DNA from: Desulfobacterales bacterium
GTDB taxonomy: Bacteria; Desulfobacterota; Desulfobacteria; Desulfobacterales; UBA2156
DNA: 64,000 nucleotides
Assembly (NCBI GenBank): GCA_011049715.1
Contig: DRHF01000109.1
Coordinates: forward strand, 1 to 64,000
Reading direction: 5' to 3'
The position numbers were made by a program, and so were the translations under genes. Every line of letters starts with the position of its first letter. Positions within the stretch are counted from its first letter, which is position 1. The notes under the pieces are model-generated. The model saw only the letters and a program-made list of their open reading frames with translations, was not told the DNA's origin and made no database searches. Shown piece after piece: positions 40,307 to 50,421 of this stretch.

Positions 40307-40593
40307 CTCAACTCGACTTCTCTTCCGACAGATAGGTCTCGAAGTCCTTTGAAATCCCTTTCAGATATCTCGATCCCTTCATCTTCAAACTTTCGTCGAA
40401 ATTCCGAAATGGCATTCCAAAACCCAGTATATTTGCGGCTGAGCCGTTCATATTCTCGAATCGACAACAACATTGCAACCGGTTTTCCTCGTCTGGTCAA
40501 TTCAACATGTGGCCCTTTTTCGACATAATGGATAATTGTAGGAAGTCTATTTTTTGCTTCAGCTATGGAAAATTGCTTTTGCATTATAACCAC
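40303..40593 (-). CDS. Phd/YefM-type antitoxin
   Basis: MQKQFSIAEAKNRLPTIIHYVEKGPHVELTRRGKPVAMLLS; overlaps the PIN gene by 4 bp. Confidence 0.85.
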   Translation of the reverse strand: MVIMQKQFSIAEAKNRLPTIIHYVEKGPHVELTRRGKPVAMLLSIREYERLSRKYTGFWNAISEFRRKFEDEGIEISERDFKGLRDLSVGREVELR

Positions 40594-41065
40594 CTCTTTG
40601 ACACGTTATATTTTTTGTCGATTATAGCTATCTTTGTGGACATAAGCAAGAGAATAAAATGGTGTAAGGAACCGAGACATGTGGGAATCGGTGTCGCGTC
40701 CCAGATAAATAAAAGCAAAAACAGTTTAACGGGATAAATCTTGATTAGTGCATTAATCTCATTTTTATTATATCGTGTCCATCACCCTGCGGGTTCGCCT
40801 CTGGCGAATCCAATACCGTTTCACAGCGGAATTGCCCTTGAACTTGAATAAAAATCATCGTTTTTAAAGACCCATGCAGCCCCGATTGAGCGCGATCTTC
40901 GCTATGCTTCGACAAGCTGCAGGGAATCTTCCACTGATAAGGAAATTGTCTTATTTTAAGATTCGCTCGCTAACCCCGCAGCCCCGAATGTCTGGATCTT
41001 CGCTGCGCTTTAACAATCTACGGGGAATGCGCTCGCTGTTTCGTTCATGGATTCTCACACTCAGT

Positions 41066-41482
41066 TCACTTTTTTTCTAATCTGTGTATAAAAGGCAACT
41101 TGATTTGATCAACTATAGTAATGATTTCAAATTCAGGATCTTTGTGAATGAGGGTAGCATTGTAAATAATCGCATGGGCCACAATGATAGAATCTGCTAT
41201 GGATATCTGATGAACTGCTTTAATTTCCCCTCCTTTCAACAAAACAGGTTCAGTCAGTTCCGAAATGTGGTTCGCCTTGATACTCTTCAGGGTGGCATAC
41301 CTCAATTGAGCTGCTTCAAGGCCCTGGTACTGAATGGTCTTGTAATAGACCTCAAATAAGACCATTGCAGGGAATATGATTTTTTTTGTTCGTAAAATAT
41401 TTTCGACAATATCGGCCCCTTCCTCATTGTCCATCATTGTCAGAATTGCCGATGTGTCGGGCAAAAAGAGGTTACTCTTCAA
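41066..41482 (-). CDS. PIN-domain toxin
   Basis: LFLPDTSAILTMMDNEEGADIVENIL, SIADSIIVAHAIIYNATLIHKDPEFE. Confidence 0.85.
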   Translation of the reverse strand: MKSNLFLPDTSAILTMMDNEEGADIVENILRTKKIIFPAMVLFEVYYKTIQYQGLEAAQLRYATLKSIKANHISELTEPVLLKGGEIKAVHQISIADSIIVAHAIIYNATLIHKDPEFEIITIVDQIKLPFIHRLEKK

Positions 41483-41702
41483 GCCTTTTATCCTCCTGTC
41501 TGTCTTTCAGCAGGCTCTGGGTAAGCTTTTCTCCTTCAGAGCAACCACGCAAAGCTCCCACAGGATCTTTCGGCAGTAGAATTAGCTTTATAACAGATCC
41601 GGTATCTATCCAAGCCACCCTTGCACCGGTGGTGATTCCATATTTTCTTCTTAATGCCACAGGAACAACCACCTGCCCTTTTTTTGTTATTACTGATTCC
41701 AT
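41472..41702 (-). CDS. AbrB/SpoVT-family antitoxin
   Basis: MESVITKKGQVVVPVALRRKYGITTGARVAWIDTG; overlaps the PIN gene. Confidence 0.88.
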   Translation of the reverse strand: MESVITKKGQVVVPVALRRKYGITTGARVAWIDTGSVIKLILLPKDPVGALRGCSEGEKLTQSLLKDRQEDKRLEE

Positions 41703-41780
41703 TTATTATACCTTTTTATTAAATTATCTTACTTTTTCTAATAATATAGGAATAATTATCAAACGTCAACTATGTTTATG

Positions 41781-41940
41781 GAGAGCTTTGCACAACCCTC
41801 TAAAATTCTCCGGGTTCCCTCCAAAGGGAAAATAGCTAAGAAATCACCCTAAAATTATTTTAGCTTACTGATAATACTTGATATAATATACATTTTATAA
41901 AAGTTTTTCTTTTCAAATATGCATATGAGAGGAAAACATG
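41781..41940. repeat. Direct repeat family C copy 1 (candidate IS left-end remnant)
   Basis: GAGAGCTTTGCACAACC...CTAAGAAATCACCCTAAAATTATTTTAGCTTACTGATAATAC...GAGGAAAACATG; matches 43943-44109 in the same orientation. Confidence 0.65.
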
Positions 41941-42200
41941 GGGGTTGCCATTGTATAAGGTGGTGAAGTGCGCCCGGAATGATAAAATCGGGCAAAACAC
42001 CTCAAAAGAAACCCAATGCGAGGCCGATATACAATAAAGTTCATGAAAATTTGCAGATTTTTGAGCATATTGGAATCGAACGAAATTCACCGACGGACAG
42101 TTCGATCTGGCATGGAGTTTTGTGGTATAGACAGAGCTGCATCATCCACCGGAGGCAGGTGTCAGGGTAGTTATACTTGTGAGTTTGTCTCTTTTGAAAA

Positions 42201-43964
42201 TCAAAATTGTTTTGAATCGGGAAGCAAAACTTCTGAAATCTTAATATAGGTATATGGAGTTATACGAATTTTTTTAAGTTCTTTGGTTTGAAACTCTTTA
42301 TTTAGAACGGTGCGTTTGTAAATTTTTTCTGAATCACTATGATATCTTTGAATGGCAACAATCTTGTTAATCTGGCGGGAGGAATATATTTTTCTCAATT
42401 GGTTATTGACAGCTGAATAACTTAACGCACTGTAATCATGTATGATATATAAATTTGGTTGTTCGGCAACAATTAAAGGATACTGCTTTTTCTTATAATG
42501 CTCATTTAAAAATGCCATAACTTGTCCGTATTCATACTGGAGAGACAAACCATTAATAATCCTTTGCTGTATTCCATATGGCCAGTAAATCAACAAATGA
42601 AATAGGAAAAAAATACTCAATACCAAATGGGAGGATCGACGTTTATGAAATAATGTATGAATGCAAAATATAGTACAGAAAATTATATACGGTAAAAAAA
42701 TTAATGCCAAACGGTTATCCATTGGAATTTTAAAATTCCCCCAATAAAAAGAAGTGATAATACCGAATAACACAACGCATGAGCTCCCTCCACTGGCAAC
42801 AAGTTTTTTAAAAGGAAGATCAACTTCTTTGGTGACGAATATCCTCTTTAATATGAAATAAAATCCAAATATTGCTAATATTGCAATTACGGGTGAAAAA
42901 CCCAAGTTTGGATCTAATCCCAAAAGCACCCATATATTATCATGAAAATTTTGAAACAGATTGGTCAGGCTAAATATTTGCTCCGCTTTTTCAAAAGTGA
43001 CCTGTCCAATCTTATTTATTTCAGGCATATTCAGAAAAATACGTCGCTGCCAAAATACAGGAACAAATAAAAATGGCATTATATATATACAAAACGTATA
43101 TCGACTACCTTCATTTTTTACAGGCAACCTGAAAAAAAACGGTATTAATAATAAAAAAATTATCGATTCATACCTACATTGTGCGAGTAATACAAAAGTT
43201 GCACAGAGCAATTCAATATATCTTATGTCCTTACGAATAAATATTTCATACATTATAAAAAAACTGAAAATGATAAAAAACAGATTTAAAGACTCAAATC
43301 CGCTTGAAGTAATACTCATAACATAAACGGGAAACGATGATAGTATTAGTATTGATAACATACCGAAAAACGGATTAAACAACCTTGTAAAGAACAAAAA
43401 TAGAAAAAATAATGAAAAAATACTTAATATAAAATTCAGTATAAATCCGTTGTTAGGGCTATACCCGGAAAGAGTATGGATTAAAGATACAAGAAAAGGG
43501 AATAGGACTGGCCGTTTATCAATAGTTTTAGAATATTCCGGTCTTGCATAATCAGCGTATAATCCCTCAATGGGGAGAGAAGTCTCCTTATCCTGAAACA
43601 TCATCATCGAAACACCGATCAAATTTGTCTCATCAGATAAAATTTTAAACTGGGGAGGGGATATGATGAAAATGATTACCGTTATTAAGATAGATAATAA
43701 CAAGCCTGAAAGATGATGATAATTAAAAAATTTGATTTTTTTGTAATAAATACGGAAAAAAAGAAATATCCAAATGACAAATGCAACTAGTATGAAAAAA
43801 TACGCAAAATTCTGAAATAGTAATTTTAAAAGACCAATCGATGGCATTATACCCAGAAAAATTGATGCTGCCATCGCAGCGGTAAAGTATAAAAATCCAC
43901 GACGGAAAAACATTTTTATAGAAGAAAATAGAATTAGAATTCGAGACCTTTGCATAACCTCCAC
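42201..43964 (-). CDS. Polytopic membrane protein, GT39/PMT-like glycosyltransferase candidate
   Basis: 587 aa, many TM segments; ILSDETNLIGVSMMMFQDKE loop; GTG start lies inside repeat family C copy 2. Confidence 0.55.
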   Translation of the reverse strand: MEVMQRSRILILFSSIKMFFRRGFLYFTAAMAASIFLGIMPSIGLLKLLFQNFAYFFILVAFVIWIFLFFRIYYKKIKFFNYHHLSGLLLSILITVIIFIISPPQFKILSDETNLIGVSMMMFQDKETSLPIEGLYADYARPEYSKTIDKRPVLFPFLVSLIHTLSGYSPNNGFILNFILSIFSLFFLFLFFTRLFNPFFGMLSILILSSFPVYVMSITSSGFESLNLFFIIFSFFIMYEIFIRKDIRYIELLCATFVLLAQCRYESIIFLLLIPFFFRLPVKNEGSRYTFCIYIMPFLFVPVFWQRRIFLNMPEINKIGQVTFEKAEQIFSLTNLFQNFHDNIWVLLGLDPNLGFSPVIAILAIFGFYFILKRIFVTKEVDLPFKKLVASGGSSCVVLFGIITSFYWGNFKIPMDNRLALIFLPYIIFCTIFCIHTLFHKRRSSHLVLSIFFLFHLLIYWPYGIQQRIINGLSLQYEYGQVMAFLNEHYKKKQYPLIVAEQPNLYIIHDYSALSYSAVNNQLRKIYSSRQINKIVAIQRYHSDSEKIYKRTVLNKEFQTKELKKIRITPYTYIKISEVLLPDSKQF

Positions 43965-44109
43965 ATTTATACTATCAGATGAATTCCCTCCTAAGGAAAA
44001 CCAGCTAAGAAATCACCGTAAAATTATTTTAACCTTCTGATAATACATGGCATAACGTATATTTTATGATAGTTTTTCCTCTCAAATACGCATACGGGAG
44101 GAAAACATG
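43943..44109. repeat. Direct repeat family C copy 2 (candidate IS left-end remnant)
   Basis: GAGACCTTTGCATAACC...CTAAGAAATCACCGTAAAATTATTTTAACCTTCTGATAATAC...GAGGAAAACATG. Confidence 0.65.
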
Positions 44110-44455
44110 GGATACAGTTTACGTTGTTGACAAATTGTACAAACTTTTCTTAAAAGGTTGTGTGTGAAAAAAAGGAGATGGTCATGATTTTATGCATATT
44201 TCATATTGAACCGCTAAGACGCTAAGGGCGCTAAGGGTTTTTCTGCTTTGATGGCACAAACCCCAAGTGATATCCTGAAAATTGTGAAAACAGCGAAATA
44301 CTTCAATGTACTCCTGCCTGCCCCGTGGAATGCGAAGCCTATTCCTCTGGGGTGGCTAAAATCCTTATCTTCCTTGATCTTGCGAAAACTATCTCATTTC
44401 TGGATGGACACTAGCACGTTAGCGCTTATGGAGTGCAGCTCTGGCCCCTATGTTT

Positions 44456-45694
44456 TCAAAAATAGTGGACTGGAATTTGCATAATATTTTCGGCCAAAAA
44501 TTCTATTTTATCTGAGTTGTTTACTAATATCCCCAAATGAGCATTAGTATCTTTTATAAAATTCTTCAATGCCGTCAGCATCCCTTTTTTAATTTTATAG
44601 CCCAGTTTGATCTCAATCGGGATAACACCAAAAGGAGCGTCTATAATAAGATCTATCTCTGATTTGTCTCTGGTTCTGTAAAAATAAAAATCGATACCTG
44701 CTGTTAATGTGCACTGAAACCCTCTTATAATTTCTTCTACAACAAAAGATTCAAATGAAAAACCTGCCACAGGGTGGATTAATAAGTTATCAAGACCATT
44801 AATTTTCAAGAGATGGTGCAGTATCCCCTGGTCACGGAAAAAACCTTTGGGCATCTTTTGCACTTTCTTTAATTTATTTTTTTCATAACTTCTCAGATTT
44901 CGCCATATAAATGTATTATGAATTATTTCCAGATACTCTTTTGCGGTAACGGAGCTGACCTCCAATGCCCTGGCTATGTCTGACTGATTAATAATTTTAC
45001 CTGAGTGAAAGGACAGAGTCTGGATAAAAAGACGAAAATTATGAGGGTTGATTCTGGGGAAAAGGCGTTGAATATCTCTCCTGATATAATCCGAGAAATA
45101 TTCATCCATCCATAAACCGTGAAACTCCGGAGTATCACAACCTCTTATCCTGGGCTCCGGGTAACCACCTAACTGCCAATGGTCGTATATCTGCTTGACA
45201 TCCAACTCCGGCTTTAAACCTGAAATCAGATCTAAATCCGGGTTATTCTGAGAAATCAGAGAGTAAATTTGCGAAAGAGGTTTGTCATAAAATTCTGCTG
45301 CCTTAAATGGCCAAAGTTCAATAGTTGCAATTCGCCCAGCCATGCTTTCGGACAGCCCTTTGACTATCTCAGGCGAACTTGATCCGGTAAGTAAAAATCT
45401 GCCGACTGCTTTTCTGTCCTGGTCAATGACACCCCTTAATGCCTTGAATAATTCCGGGTATTGCTGGGCCTCATCAATGATAGTTTTTTCACTTTGCCTG
45501 ACAAAAAAACCTAATGGATCACTTGTTATTAGTTGATAGTCATCCGGTCTTTCCAGATCATAGTATTTCCAATCCGGACGTAGTTTTTTAACCAGTGTTG
45601 ATTTTCCACATTGCCGTGAGCCAATAATGGCAACAACAGGGAACATATCCAAAAGCCGGTCTATTTTTTGCTCGATCAATCTTTTTTTATACAT
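44456..45694 (-). CDS. AAA ATPase with DUF4143-type C-terminus
   Basis: VVAIIGSRQCGKSTLVKKL Walker A, TIIDEAQQYPELFKALRGVID, LLTGSSSP, FYRTRDKSEIDLIID. Confidence 0.9.
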   Translation of the reverse strand: MYKKRLIEQKIDRLLDMFPVVAIIGSRQCGKSTLVKKLRPDWKYYDLERPDDYQLITSDPLGFFVRQSEKTIIDEAQQYPELFKALRGVIDQDRKAVGRFLLTGSSSPEIVKGLSESMAGRIATIELWPFKAAEFYDKPLSQIYSLISQNNPDLDLISGLKPELDVKQIYDHWQLGGYPEPRIRGCDTPEFHGLWMDEYFSDYIRRDIQRLFPRINPHNFRLFIQTLSFHSGKIINQSDIARALEVSSVTAKEYLEIIHNTFIWRNLRSYEKNKLKKVQKMPKGFFRDQGILHHLLKINGLDNLLIHPVAGFSFESFVVEEIIRGFQCTLTAGIDFYFYRTRDKSEIDLIIDAPFGVIPIEIKLGYKIKKGMLTALKNFIKDTNAHLGILVNNSDKIEFLAENIMQIPVHYF

Positions 45695-46227
45695 TATTTT
45701 TAAATGCTACCTTTAAAAATGATGGCTGTCAAGCAGAAAGCACATATCAAAAACTACTGGATGAAATTACTTAAGAAATATGGAATGAGATTTAGGGGAC
45801 ATCCTTCACTAATTAATGCTCATCCACGACTTTAAAATAAATAATATGGCAATGGTGAAGAACGCTGTTGCATTATGAACTTATGAACCGCTAAGTCGCG
45901 AAGGGTCCCAGTACCATCTGCCCGAGCTACCCCAGTGAAATACGCTACGCTGTCACTGACGTGAATTTCACGGGGCAGGCGGAGCAGGCGCAAAGGGGGC
46001 TTTTTGTTGGTGAATCAAATGAAAACAATAAATCAGCACTCTTCCCTTTTGTTCTACAAGGTGTGGGCTCTTTTGGGCAGGAGGCTTGGATTTGGTCAAA
46101 AAAGCGCATTTTTAAAAGGTCTCAAATACAAGATGCTGTTTATTGATCGATCAGAAATGCAGACATAGCTCCGCCCCTTAAGTTAAATAGGCATAGTTGA
46201 TGTAACTTATTGATATATCTATTTAAT

Positions 46228-46821
46228 TTATGAGTGTAGGGCAATAGGTTTTTTTAAGGGCTTCCCGATTCCGCTATGTTTCTTTGCTTCCCAGATCAAC
46301 AGCCATGGTCGATTTTTCATCTTTGCATGAAAACTTTCGAACTCGTCTTTTCCCAGCACCAAAGATCGTATCTTACGTTTGATGTATCGTTCAGTTTTTC
46401 TGCTCAAATCGTTAAGATGATATTCGTCGATATCCCCAACCAACAAGAGATCGATGATGCCAGTATCTTTACCCTCTGCATAGTCATCGATCAGATACGC
46501 CCGTTCGAGATCGCCCAGTCTCATTACGATGCTGTCTATCACCTGATCGATCCCCATCACCTTGCTGACCATCGATTTAAGTTCCGGAAAAAGGGAGTGT
46601 TTCGTATTGGCCATATAATAGATCTGCCGACCGTTTTTCTCAGATTTGAGCAGATCGGTCTTCGTCAATTGGTTAAGTTCTTCACGCACGGAATTGGTAG
46701 AAACGTCAAATTCCTTGGCCAATTCTCTCAAATAAGACTTGGCCTGCGGATTAAAGAAAAGGCGGATCAGCAGTTTAATCCTTGTCTTTGAAGCGATAAG
46801 ACCTGATAAAAGATTGTCCAA
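46228..46821 (-). CDS. ArsR-like winged-helix regulator with nucleotidyltransferase-like C-terminal domain
   Basis: N-terminal wHTH (YLRELAKEFDVSTNSVREELNQLTKTDLL); C-terminal YAEGKDTGIIDLLLVGDID resembling the NTase G-x-x-D pattern. Confidence 0.7.
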   Translation of the reverse strand: MDNLLSGLIASKTRIKLLIRLFFNPQAKSYLRELAKEFDVSTNSVREELNQLTKTDLLKSEKNGRQIYYMANTKHSLFPELKSMVSKVMGIDQVIDSIVMRLGDLERAYLIDDYAEGKDTGIIDLLLVGDIDEYHLNDLSRKTERYIKRKIRSLVLGKDEFESFHAKMKNRPWLLIWEAKKHSGIGKPLKKPIALHS

Positions 46822-47212
46822 TATGTTTACCTTTTTGAGTAGTTTTATTACTCATAATATGATCATAATTCTGTGTCAAGATTTTTTTTGATAAAATTGA
46901 ATTTTCGGGTGAATTTTAACCTTTTCCAAAAGGTGGGTTATAATTGAGTATTGAAAAGATTAATCGAGACTTCTTTGAATTGTATTTGGTTCCATTGCAC
47001 ACCCCGTTCACAAGCCTCTTTATCTGTTTGGCGTTGGCACAACTTTTTCATTCCTTGACAAAAAAGACAGCCCTTTAATATCTTTATTCAGGGTGTATGG
47101 CCCACTTTATATTAGATTTTTTTTAACGCACTATCGGTGGTTTCAGCCCGACAAGAGAAGTGGTTATAGAAAAAAAGATCTGATTTAAGCCGAAATAGCG
47201 CGTGTATGCTTC

Positions 47213-47596
47213 TCAGTTGATATCTGTCAAACGGGTAATTCGAATTGTTGAACCGTTTGATACGGCTTTGAGCGGTTCTGTATCATCGATGACTTGCCCG
47301 ACAATATTGACCGGGCTGTACGCCCTTGGTTTTTCACCGGTGCTGACCGGGGTGCGCCCAAAAAAAATGCAAAGTGCACTGCCGACCGGCCAGTAGGCCA
47401 GGGTCCCGACTTCAACCTCCTCCCGGGCATCCGATGCCTGGTCAGCGGAAACGGGGATATCAAAATAGATCTCCTCTCCCCAGACATTTACCGTCCCTTC
47501 AATCGGCAGAGCTTCGGATATCTTTTGCGCTGTTTCGGAATCATTGAGTTCGGCTAAAAACGACACACCTTCCACTGAAATGGTGATTTGATTCAT
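47213..47596 (-). CDS. Cyclophilin-like fold protein (TM1367/DUF369-like)
   Basis: NDSETAQKISEALPIEGTVNVWGEEIYFDIPV, VGTLAYWPVGSALCIFFGRTP. Confidence 0.75.
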   Translation of the reverse strand: MNQITISVEGVSFLAELNDSETAQKISEALPIEGTVNVWGEEIYFDIPVSADQASDAREEVEVGTLAYWPVGSALCIFFGRTPVSTGEKPRAYSPVNIVGQVIDDTEPLKAVSNGSTIRITRLTDIN

Positions 47597-47919
47597 TTTT
47601 TTTCCCTCATAATTGGTTTAAAATGGGTTAAACTTGAATATTGCATGAAAATTTTTCGATACCTTGATCTCCGATTCGTAATTACGGTAACATATATTCA
47701 GGCAAACAAAAAGCATTTCACCGCCCGTTCGCTTCGCTCCCTCAAGACACAAAGAACGCTGAGAGGGTCTTTCTTTTATCCATCAATATAGTTCGAGGTT
47801 TAAGTTATTAATTAAGCTATTGAGACAATTCCAGAATCGATCCATTTTTGCTTGACTATGAAAAAATGTAGCTGTAATGTAGCTTCTATTTCGATTCGCA
47901 AACCAAAAAGGATACAGTT

Positions 47920-49773
47920 ATGCACAAATTACTTCAGGATCATCCGGGCCAAAAAATACTTCTTCTCGGGAATGAATCGATTGCTCGAGGAGCGATCGAG
48001 GCAGGTGTTGCGGTGGCGACCACCTATCCGGGAACACCATCCTCTGAAATCTCGATGAACTTTTTCCAGGTGGCACAGGAAAGCGACCTCTATTTTGAAT
48101 ACAGCACCAATGAAAAGGTCGCGCTCGAGGTGGCGGCAGCAGCGGCAAACACCGGCGTCCGCAGCATGTGCGTGATGAAGCACGTTGGGGTCAATGTGGC
48201 CGCTGACCCGCTGTTGACGCTCGCCTATATCGGCGTCAAGGCGGGCTTGGTGCTGCTAACAGCAGATGATCCGTATATGTTTTCGAGCCAGAACGAACAG
48301 GACAACCGGTATTACGGAAAGCTGGCCGGGCTTCCGGTGATCGAACCCTCTTCCGTTGAGGAAGCAAAGGAAATGGTTCCATACGCCTTTGACCTCTCAG
48401 AGACCCTCGGAGAGCCGGTCATCATGAGAACCACCACGCGGATCAATCACTCCACCGGTCCCGTTGTCCTGGGAAAAATCAAAAAGATCAACTCCAAGGG
48501 CAATTACACAAAGGATCCTTTTAACCAGGTTCCGATTCCAGCGGTGGCCAGAAAACTGCATAAAAGGTTGTTGGACAATCTTGAAAAAGCCGAAAAAATC
48601 GCCGAAAATTCTCCCCATAATTTTATCATCGGGACTGGCGCCTGGGGGATCGTATGCAACGGGGTCAGCTATAATTATGTTCGTGATGCTGTAAGGGATC
48701 TGGGGATTAAAACAGAAAGCAAAATACTTCGCATCGGCTTTTCACACCCCCTCCCCCTTCGTTTGATCAAGGATTTCTTAAAAGGATGCGAAAAGGTGCT
48801 GGTGGTCGAAGAAGGCGAGCCGTTTATGGAGGAGACTTTGAAGGCTTTTGCCCAGGAGGAGGGGTTGACGCTGAAAATTAACGGGAAAGGGGAAGGTCTT
48901 TTCACGCGACTCTATGAGTTCAACCCCGGGCAGGTGAGGCAATCGATCGCAACATATTACGGTATCGATTATACACCAAAAGCGCTCCTCGATCTTTCCG
49001 ACATTCCGGAAATTCCACAGCGGCCGCCAAACCTCTGTCCCGGGTGTTCCCACCGGGCCACCTACCATGAAGTGAAGATGGCGGCCAAGGGCATGGAAAC
49101 CATTTATCCAACCGACATCGGATGCTATACCCTCGGCATTCTCCCTCCGCTCTCCATGGCAGATTTTCTATTATGCATGGGCTCTTCTGTGGGCACATCA
49201 TGCGGTTTTTCAAAAACCACGGATAAGAAAGTCATCGCTTTTATCGGGGATTCCACTTTCTTTCATTCCGGAATATCCGGTTTGGTTAATGCCGTCTTCA
49301 ACAACCATAACTTTACACTGGTCATCCTGGATAACGGCACGACGGCCATGACCGGGCATCAGCCCAATCCGGGTGTCGATATGAACATTTTGAATCTCAG
49401 CAGATATGGCCGTGTCTCCATAGAAGCGGTGGTTCGGGGAATCGGGGTATCCCATGTCACCACCATCAAACCGTACAAGGTGAAAAAAAGCATCGAAGCC
49501 ATACGGGAAGCCTTGAATTATAATGGGGTTTCCGTGGTCATTGCCGAGGAAATATGTGTTCTGTATGCAAAACAACTTAAAATAGCGAAGGGAAAACCGT
49601 TTGAGGTCACTGGAAAATGTAAAAATCACAGAAACTGTTTGAATGAGATTGCATGTCCTGCGTTTTATATAAGGAACGATCAGGTGAAAATCGATCCTGA
49701 CCTCTGCACCGGTTGCGCGGTCTGCGCGCAGATCTGCCCGGAAAATGCAATTTTACCCATAAAAGCAAAATGA
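47920..49773 (+). CDS. iorA: Indolepyruvate:ferredoxin oxidoreductase alpha subunit
   Basis: GNESIARGAIEAGVAVATTYPGTPSSEI, LCPGCSHRATYHEVK, GDSTFFHSGISGL, C-terminal 4Fe-4S CTGCAVCAQICPENAI. Confidence 0.95.
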   Translation: MHKLLQDHPGQKILLLGNESIARGAIEAGVAVATTYPGTPSSEISMNFFQVAQESDLYFEYSTNEKVALEVAAAAANTGVRSMCVMKHVGVNVAADPLLTLAYIGVKAGLVLLTADDPYMFSSQNEQDNRYYGKLAGLPVIEPSSVEEAKEMVPYAFDLSETLGEPVIMRTTTRINHSTGPVVLGKIKKINSKGNYTKDPFNQVPIPAVARKLHKRLLDNLEKAEKIAENSPHNFIIGTGAWGIVCNGVSYNYVRDAVRDLGIKTESKILRIGFSHPLPLRLIKDFLKGCEKVLVVEEGEPFMEETLKAFAQEEGLTLKINGKGEGLFTRLYEFNPGQVRQSIATYYGIDYTPKALLDLSDIPEIPQRPPNLCPGCSHRATYHEVKMAAKGMETIYPTDIGCYTLGILPPLSMADFLLCMGSSVGTSCGFSKTTDKKVIAFIGDSTFFHSGISGLVNAVFNNHNFTLVILDNGTTAMTGHQPNPGVDMNILNLSRYGRVSIEAVVRGIGVSHVTTIKPYKVKKSIEAIREALNYNGVSVVIAEEICVLYAKQLKIAKGKPFEVTGKCKNHRNCLNEIACPAFYIRNDQVKIDPDLCTGCAVCAQICPENAILPIKAK

Positions 49774-49792
49774 AAAAGACGGGACTTTTATA

Positions 49793-50404
49793 ATGAAAAC
49801 AACCAGAGTGATTATTGTAGCAGTGGGTGGGCAGGGAAACCTTCTGGCATCCAGGGTGTTGGGCGAAGCCGCATTGATTGCGGATGTTCCGGTTCGAATG
49901 AGCGAAATCCATGGGATGGCCCAGCGGGGCGGGGTGGTGGAATCTTCCATCGTGTTTGGAGATTCGGAAAGCACGATCATCTCAGACGGTGAAGCGGATG
50001 TGCTGGTTGGATTTGAACCTTCGGAAACCCTTAGGGCCGTTAATAAATGCAATTCAAAAACCATCGTGATCACCAACCTTTCACCCCTGGTGCCGTTTAC
50101 GGTCAGCATCGGAAAGGGCGTCTACCCGGACCTCGACGTTTTGCAAAAGTTAATCCAGGAAAAGGCCGCAAATCTTATCGCCTTCAACGCAACAACCCTT
50201 GCCAGGGAGGCCGGGAATGTGATGGCCGTCAACATGGTGCTCCTTGGGGCACTGATTCAAACAAAAACCCTCCCCCTCTCGTCGGATCATGTGAAAGAAG
50301 CGATCAGAACCCGGACAAAAAAAGACTTTGTTCAAATCAATGTAACGGCCTTTGATCTTGGCTATTCCGCCGCCCAGGCAGTGTCTAAGACTGAAAATGC
50401 CTAA
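49793..50404 (+). CDS. iorB: Indolepyruvate:ferredoxin oxidoreductase beta subunit
   Basis: VGGQGNLLASRVLGEAALIADVPVRMSEIHGMAQRGGVV. Confidence 0.94.
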   Translation: MKTTRVIIVAVGGQGNLLASRVLGEAALIADVPVRMSEIHGMAQRGGVVESSIVFGDSESTIISDGEADVLVGFEPSETLRAVNKCNSKTIVITNLSPLVPFTVSIGKGVYPDLDVLQKLIQEKAANLIAFNATTLAREAGNVMAVNMVLLGALIQTKTLPLSSDHVKEAIRTRTKKDFVQINVTAFDLGYSAAQAVSKTENA

Positions 50405-50421
50405 ATTTAAGGAGGTAAGTT

